Assembly: GCA_024397995.1 (NCBI GenBank)
Contig: CP073746.1
Coordinates: forward strand, 620,001 to 684,000
DNA length: 64,000 nucleotides
Source of the DNA: a bacterium SCSIO 12827
GTDB lineage: Bacteria; Pseudomonadota; Alphaproteobacteria; Rhodospirillales; Casp-alpha2
Reading direction: 5' to 3'
Shown: positions 59,983-64,000 of the stretch, piece after piece
How positions within the stretch are numbered: position 1 is the first letter of the stretch
Layout: each line of letters begins with the position of its first letter
Program-made: the position numbers and the translations under genes
The notes under the pieces: generated by a model
Seen by the model: only the letters and a program-made list of their open reading frames with translations
Told to the model about the DNA's origin: nothing
Databases searched by the model: none

Positions 59983-60879
59983 ATGATTAATCTGTCTCCC
60001 GCCGATCTGGACGCTTTCATCGCCGTCGCCGAAACCGGAAGCTTCCGGCAAGCGGCGCAGACGCTCGGCGTGTCGCAGCCGACGATCTCCGCCCGCATCC
60101 AGCATCTTGAAGCCGTTCTGGGCGTGCGCCTGTTCCACCGCACCACCCGGCGCGTGGTCATCACCGATGCCGGCGAGCGCCTGCGCGGGCGGGTCGAGCG
60201 CATGGTGCTGGAAACGCGCGCCCTGCTGCGCGAATTCCGCGAAGAAGCCCATCTGGGGCGCGGCCGGGTCACGGTCGGGGCCTCGCCTTCGGCGGCGGCG
60301 GCCATTCTGCCCCGGGTGATCGGTGAATTCCGCCGCCGTCATCCCGCCGTCGAAGTCGTGCTTTTCGACGACTTCTTCGGCCAGGTCATGGACCGGGTGA
60401 TGCGGGGTGAGGTCGATTTGGCCGTATCGCCCTTTGTCGGGGACGAGACGCCTTTCCGTATCGATCCGCTGTTGACCGACACGGTCATGCTTGCGGTGCG
60501 CGAGGACCATGCGCTTGCGGCCCGGGAGTCGGTAACCCTGGCCGAGATCGGGGCCGAGCGCTTGATTTCCATGCCGCCGGAATCCGCCGCCTGGGCCTAT
60601 ACGCGCCGGGCCTTCGAAGACGCCGGGGTCGATTATGCGCCTGTGTTCATGACCCGCTATGCCCTGACCCTGGTCAATCTGGTCAAAGAAGGGGTGGGGG
60701 TCGGACTGGTCGCGGGGCTGGTTGCCCGTGTGCTCGACATGCGGGGGCTGAAGCTGCTGCCCGTGGCCGACGTGGATCTGACCCGCCGGGTCTCGCTCAT
60801 CCGGGCCCGCGACCGCGCCCTGACCCCGGCGGCCCAGGCGTTCTGCGACCTGCTGCGCCAGACGGCCAAGCGGCTTTAG
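59983..60879 (+). CDS. LysR-family transcriptional regulator
   Basis: 298 aa. N-terminal HTH (LDAFIAVAETGSFRQAAQTLGVSQPTISARIQHLE in parts, then GVRLFHRTTRRVVITDAG) and a co-inducer-binding domain. It is divergent from the first TauD-type dioxygenase with an AT-rich palindrome between, so it likely regulates that gene. Inducer unknown. Confidence 0.93.
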   Translation: MINLSPADLDAFIAVAETGSFRQAAQTLGVSQPTISARIQHLEAVLGVRLFHRTTRRVVITDAGERLRGRVERMVLETRALLREFREEAHLGRGRVTVGASPSAAAAILPRVIGEFRRRHPAVEVVLFDDFFGQVMDRVMRGEVDLAVSPFVGDETPFRIDPLLTDTVMLAVREDHALAARESVTLAEIGAERLISMPPESAAWAYTRRAFEDAGVDYAPVFMTRYALTLVNLVKEGVGVGLVAGLVARVLDMRGLKLLPVADVDLTRRVSLIRARDRALTPAAQAFCDLLRQTAKRL

Positions 60880-60880
60880 G

Positions 60881-61003
60881 GCCCCCTCACCCTGTCCTCT
60901 CCCCCGTGCCGGGGGCGAGGGGACACCCGCCGTACGATCACGGCACCCTTCTCCCTCTCCCCTTTGGGGAGAGGGTTGGGGTGAGGGGAGGGGGAGTAAG
61001 AAA
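60881..61003. repeat. GC-rich inverted-repeat intergenic element
   Basis: Arms CCCCTCACCCTGTCCTCTCC (from 60883) and GGGGAGAGGGTTGGGGTGAG (from 60966) are inverted copies. A local perfect hairpin CCCTCTCCCC/GGGGAGAGGG closes on TTT at 60953-60975. This family of palindromes is widespread in proteobacterial genomes and may help terminate both convergent genes. Confidence 0.75.
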
Positions 61004-61021
61004 GAAGCGGGCGCCCGCCGC

Positions 61022-61879
61022 CTAAACTGGCACCGGCCCCCGGATCGTGGTGCGCCACAACAGGCGGCGCTGCGGTTGGTCATAATCCAGGATCGCCTTG
61101 TGCTGCACCGTGCAATTGTCCCACACCACCAGTTGATCGACCTGCCATTGATGGCGGTAGACGAATTCAGGGCGCACCACGTGTTCGGAAAGCGCGTTGA
61201 TCAGGTTGCGCGCCGCGTGATCGTCCATGCCGACGATGCCGGTGCAGTCGTCGTGGTTGACGTAAAGGCTTTCCCGGCCCGTGCGTGGATGGCGGCGCAC
61301 GATGGGATGGTCCACGGGCGGGTACTGGGCGATGGCTTCGGCGCTGGGCTTTACCGGGCGCTTGCGGCCCTGGAAATCGAAGATGGCGCGCTTGCCCCGC
61401 AGAAACGTCTTCATTTCCTCCGGCAGCGCCTCAAATGCGGCGGCGGCGTTGGCGAAGCCCGTGTCGCCCAGGATCAGGCCATGCAGCACCGGCACCTCGC
61501 GGGCGTAGAGCATGGTCGCCAGGGCCGGGTTCCGGGCGTAGCACATGTCCGAATGCCATTCCTCGCCGGCGCGGGCGGAGCCGACGGGCTTGCCGTCCAC
61601 GGTGACGTTGGAGATGACGTAAAGTTCCGGGCTGCCGCCCAGGCCGTAGCGGGCGGCGTTGTGGTTGATTTCCACGGGTCCGAAGATGCGGCTGAAGGTG
61701 ACCTGCTGTTCCGGGGTCAGGTGCTGGTCGGGAAACACCAGAATGCCGTGGATGCCCAGCGCCTCGGTGATCGCCGCCGCCGTTTCGGCGGTCGGCGGTT
61801 CGGACAGGTCGACGCCGGTGACCTGGGCCCCCACGGCGGCGTCCAGGGGCTGCACGGACAGTTGTGCGTGATCAAGCAT
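61022..61879 (-). CDS. TauD/TfdA family dioxygenase (second copy)
   Basis: 285 aa, the length of taurine dioxygenase. It has EEWHSDMCYARNPALATMLYA (HxD), QLVVWDNCTVQHKAILDY (distal His) and RRLLWRTTIRG (Arg for 2-oxoglutarate). The N-terminus VQPLDAAVGAQVTGVDLSEP is also TauD-like. It oxidises a sulfonate or aryloxy-type acid; the exact substrate is unknown. It differs strongly from the first copy. Confidence 0.92.
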   Translation of the reverse strand: MLDHAQLSVQPLDAAVGAQVTGVDLSEPPTAETAAAITEALGIHGILVFPDQHLTPEQQVTFSRIFGPVEINHNAARYGLGGSPELYVISNVTVDGKPVGSARAGEEWHSDMCYARNPALATMLYAREVPVLHGLILGDTGFANAAAAFEALPEEMKTFLRGKRAIFDFQGRKRPVKPSAEAIAQYPPVDHPIVRRHPRTGRESLYVNHDDCTGIVGMDDHAARNLINALSEHVVRPEFVYRHQWQVDQLVVWDNCTVQHKAILDYDQPQRRLLWRTTIRGPVPV

Positions 61880-62007
61880 GGCAGGGGTCCTCCCAAGACC
61901 GGTGACCGGCGCGGTTTTCCGCGTTCCGGGCAGTCAGGATAGGACCGTTCCGGCCCCGCCGCTATGGACGATTCCTAACGCCGGGGTTGAGGTTTTCTCT
62001 GTCGGTT

Positions 62008-62862
62008 TTAGGCGAAGCGGTCTGTGAAAAAGGCCCGGATACGGGCGTTGGCCAGGTCCGGGCTTTCCCAGGCGACGAAATGCCCGGCGCCTGGGGCCTG
62101 TTCCAGGGTGATGTCGGTGAACACGCCGGTCAGGGTTTCCTGCCATTCGGCGCGTAGGATCGGATCGGCCGCACCCCATAGGGAATAGGCGGGGATATCC
62201 AAGGGTGGATGGTTCTCCCCGCCCGCCGCCATGGCCTTGAGCCGCCGGTCGTTGGCGCAGGCGTACCAGCGGAACCCGCCCGCCAGGTTTCCGGGCTTGA
62301 GGAAATTATCGACCCATTCTTCCAGCACGGCCCCGTCGAAGGCGTCGGCTGATCCCGCCCAATGGCTAAGGAAATGGCGGAAATAGACGCGGCAGCTGTC
62401 GCGCGACGCGCCGACCAGTTCCTGGGCCAGGGGCAGTTGATGAAACGACTGATACCAGATTTCCCGCAGCTGCTGGCCCTGGACCCAGCGTGGCCCGATG
62501 CCGAAGTGCGGGCAGTCGAAAAAGAACAGGCCAGCCACGCGCTCGGGATGCTTGCGGGCGTAGTCCTGGGCCAGGAATCCGCCGATGTCGTGGCTGACGA
62601 TGCCGACGCGGTCCAGCCCCAGGCCGTCGACCAGGGCTTCGATATCGGAAACGTAATGGGCGACGTTGCGGGCCTCCGCCCCCCGGCTGTCACCGAAATT
62701 GCGCAGGTCCGGGGCAATAACGTCGAAGGTTTCGGCCAGCACGGGCAGATTGTTGCGCCATACGCCCGACCATTCGGGCCAGCCGTGCAGGAACAGCAGC
62801 GGCGGGCCGCTGCCTTGGCGGCGGTAGTGAAGGCGCAGGTCGGGCAGGTCGAGGAAATTCAT
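62008..62862 (-). CDS. Alpha/beta hydrolase, dehalogenase/epoxide-hydrolase-like
   Basis: 284 aa. The motif LLFLHGWPEWSGVWRNNLPVLAE, nucleophile Asp in IVSHDIGGFLAQDYARKHP (SHDIGG, not the usual Ser) and final His in PGAGHFVAWESP place it with epoxide hydrolases and fluoroacetate/haloalkane dehalogenases that use an Asp nucleophile. Start at 62862 chosen over an upstream TTG. The next gene upstream on the same strand is the iron-ADH-like gene, 18 bases away. Confidence 0.88.
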   Translation of the reverse strand: MNFLDLPDLRLHYRRQGSGPPLLFLHGWPEWSGVWRNNLPVLAETFDVIAPDLRNFGDSRGAEARNVAHYVSDIEALVDGLGLDRVGIVSHDIGGFLAQDYARKHPERVAGLFFFDCPHFGIGPRWVQGQQLREIWYQSFHQLPLAQELVGASRDSCRVYFRHFLSHWAGSADAFDGAVLEEWVDNFLKPGNLAGGFRWYACANDRRLKAMAAGGENHPPLDIPAYSLWGAADPILRAEWQETLTGVFTDITLEQAPGAGHFVAWESPDLANARIRAFFTDRFA

Positions 62863-62880
62863 GGCCGTCAATCTGCCCGT

Positions 62881-64000
62881 CTACCAGGCCAATTCCAATA
62901 GGTCGAGGGATCGGGCGATGCGGTCCTCGGGCGAAGTCAGGTCGGCGCTGGCGTTGAAGATCTTCACCGTGCGCGCTGCGATGCCCGGCAGGTCGTCACG
63001 CTCGATACCGAGGGCGCGCAAGCCGGTCGGCATGCCGGCGGTGCGGTAAAGGCCTTGCAGCGCGCTCGCAACGGCCTCGGCGGTGGCGGCCGCATCCATG
63101 CCGTCCCGCCACACGCCCAGGGCCTCGGCCGGAGGGCGCGCCTGGGCCGGCGTGACGTCCCGCGCCCGGCGGATGGTGGCGGCGTGGACGGCGGCGGTCG
63201 TTTCTCCCTGGCCCAATTCCGGGGCATGCAGGTGCAGAGCCGTCGCCACGGCATAATCGCTGGCGAAGGGGCCGCGCCGGAACAGGGCCTGGCCGTCGTC
63301 CTCGGCCCGGTTCTGCAAAAAGGCGGCGAGACAGAGATCGCGGCGCAGCCCGGGGGCATCCATGGCGCCGTTCATGCGCAGGTAGGCGTCATGGGCCAGG
63401 CGGAAGGCCTGGGCATGGTCGCCCGCGACCAGCGGGTTCACCTCGGCGAGGGACAGCGCTCCCAGGGCCCAGGCGAACACGGTCGTCGCCGTGGAACGCA
63501 GCAGCCCCGGTGGCGCCGACATCAAGGCCCCGTCGTCCAGGAAGACCGCCTGCGGCCGGGTCTTGGGATCGAAGTATTCCATGCGGTGGTCCAGGTCCGG
63601 ATTCTTCAATCCGGTGCCGCCCCGGTTCATGGCGCTGGTCGGCGTCGTCGGCACGTTGATAATCGGCACCTTGGGCACTTCCAGGCGGGGGCTGAAGGGC
63701 CGTCCGTCCTTTGGATACTGGGTCATCAGGTCGAACGGGCTGGCCGTTTCCGACAGGAAGATGGAAACGGCGCGAACCGCGACCAGGACGCTGCCGCCGC
63801 CCACGGCTATCAGAAGGTCGGCGTTCTGGTCCCTGGCAGCCTGCGTGGCGGCGGTGACGGAGGCATAGGTCGAATCCTTGGCGATTCCATCGAACACGCC
63901 GGCGTAAAGGTCGCCGAGTGCGGCCCGGATGCGGGTGACGCAGTCGGTCTTCTGATTGACGGAAGGAGAGCAGACGACCAGGGCGCGTTTCGCCCCCGCG
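62881..64000 (-). CDS. Iron-ADH-family protein with altered metal site (partial, N-terminus off window)
   Basis: 373 codons seen; the frame enters from the right edge (ALVVCSPSVNQK). LLIAVGGGSVLVAVRAVSIFLSE and VPKVPIINVPTTPTSAMNRGG are the iron-dependent alcohol dehydrogenase / maleylacetate reductase fold. The first iron-binding helix, normally DxxxH (as in DALTHAIEA), reads FAWALGAL here, and the Asp of GGGSxxD is Val. Other His residues (LHLHAPE and AVHAA) remain. The protein may be metal-independent or non-catalytic. It probably shares a transcript with the hydrolase. Confidence 0.75.
   Translation of the reverse strand, partial: AGAKRALVVCSPSVNQKTDCVTRIRAALGDLYAGVFDGIAKDSTYASVTAATQAARDQNADLLIAVGGGSVLVAVRAVSIFLSETASPFDLMTQYPKDGRPFSPRLEVPKVPIINVPTTPTSAMNRGGTGLKNPDLDHRMEYFDPKTRPQAVFLDDGALMSAPPGLLRSTATTVFAWALGALSLAEVNPLVAGDHAQAFRLAHDAYLRMNGAMDAPGLRRDLCLAAFLQNRAEDDGQALFRRGPFASDYAVATALHLHAPELGQGETTAAVHAATIRRARDVTPAQARPPAEALGVWRDGMDAAATAEAVASALQGLYRTAGMPTGLRALGIERDDLPGIAARTVKIFNASADLTSPEDRIARSLDLLELAW

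Noticed and set aside
1-64000. Prophage, IS element or integrase
   Set aside because: No transposase, integrase or phage structural motif was seen in any frame; only the two palindromic elements look mobile.

Overview
The window is high-GC, densely coded chromosomal DNA from what looks like a free-living alphaproteobacterium, most likely Rhodospirillales-like. Supporting signs are a PAS_5-type protein, TRAP transporters, a cox-type molybdenum hydroxylase operon, several CoA-transferase, MaoC and TauD catabolic genes, and strong ATGA-coupled operons. No phage, IS transposase, CRISPR array or rRNA operon was seen. One tRNA (Val, GAC) is present. The first gene (class III aminotransferase) and the last gene (iron-ADH-like) run off the window.

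Layout. 0-6.6 kb: aminotransferase end, Tat-exported binding protein, PAS protein, transaldolase/FSA, dtd, EF-hand protein and an OmpR/EnvZ-type two-component pair. 6.7-11.4 kb: three tandem paralogues of about 400 aa that read as catalytically dead GGDEF-EAL proteins, followed by an exported DUF2927 protein. This is the most unusual locus in the window. 11.4-17.9 kb: a 37-aa membrane peptide, a FAH hydrolase, a JmjC/cupin oxygenase, a small unknown gene, the dgcN-dgcA D-glutamate pair and a REC-Hpt-like protein. 17.9-26.1 kb: an ABC-F (Uup) gene with a frameshift, then a leftward operon marR-coxG-coxM-coxS-coxL-enoyl-CoA hydratase-hydrolase with a perfect palindrome in front of marR. 26.2-31.7 kb: lyase (ICL/PEPM family) plus TRAP dctPQM, divergent from a GntR/FCD regulator, then a 2-hydroxyacid dehydrogenase.

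31.8-42.3 kb: B12/radical SAM protein, GT2 glycosyltransferase, an acyl-CoA dehydrogenase-hydratase-CoA transferase trio, GST, EamA exporter, a BacNav-type sodium channel, cupin and lytic transglycosylase. 42.3-42.6 kb: an intergenic region with a candidate small RNA of about 108 nt that has its own promoter and terminator and two anti-Shine-Dalgarno TCCTCCCA motifs, one in a hairpin loop. 42.6-49.7 kb: GNAT, N-formylglutamate amidohydrolase, tRNA-Val, carbamoyltransferase, tcuA-tcuB (tricarballylate oxidation) and two small exported proteins. 49.9-56.5 kb: nitroreductase, class II aldolase, an arginase-family protein lacking one metal His, GlcG-like protein, a binding-protein-like gene, a palindromic repeat element and two zinc dehydrogenases. 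56.5-64 kb: an AT-rich orphan gene, a glutamate-synthase-domain oxidoreductase, two TauD-type dioxygenases around a LysR gene, a second repeat element, a dehalogenase-like hydrolase and the degenerate iron-ADH.

Functionally the window is dominated by uptake and oxidation of organic acids, each module with a local regulator (MarR, GntR, LysR). TTGTATACAA-like GntR-type sites occur at the lyase-TRAP/gntR divergent region, before the cupin gene and before tcuA, suggesting one small regulon spread over about 16 kb. All functions are read from sequence motifs by eye; no database search was run.
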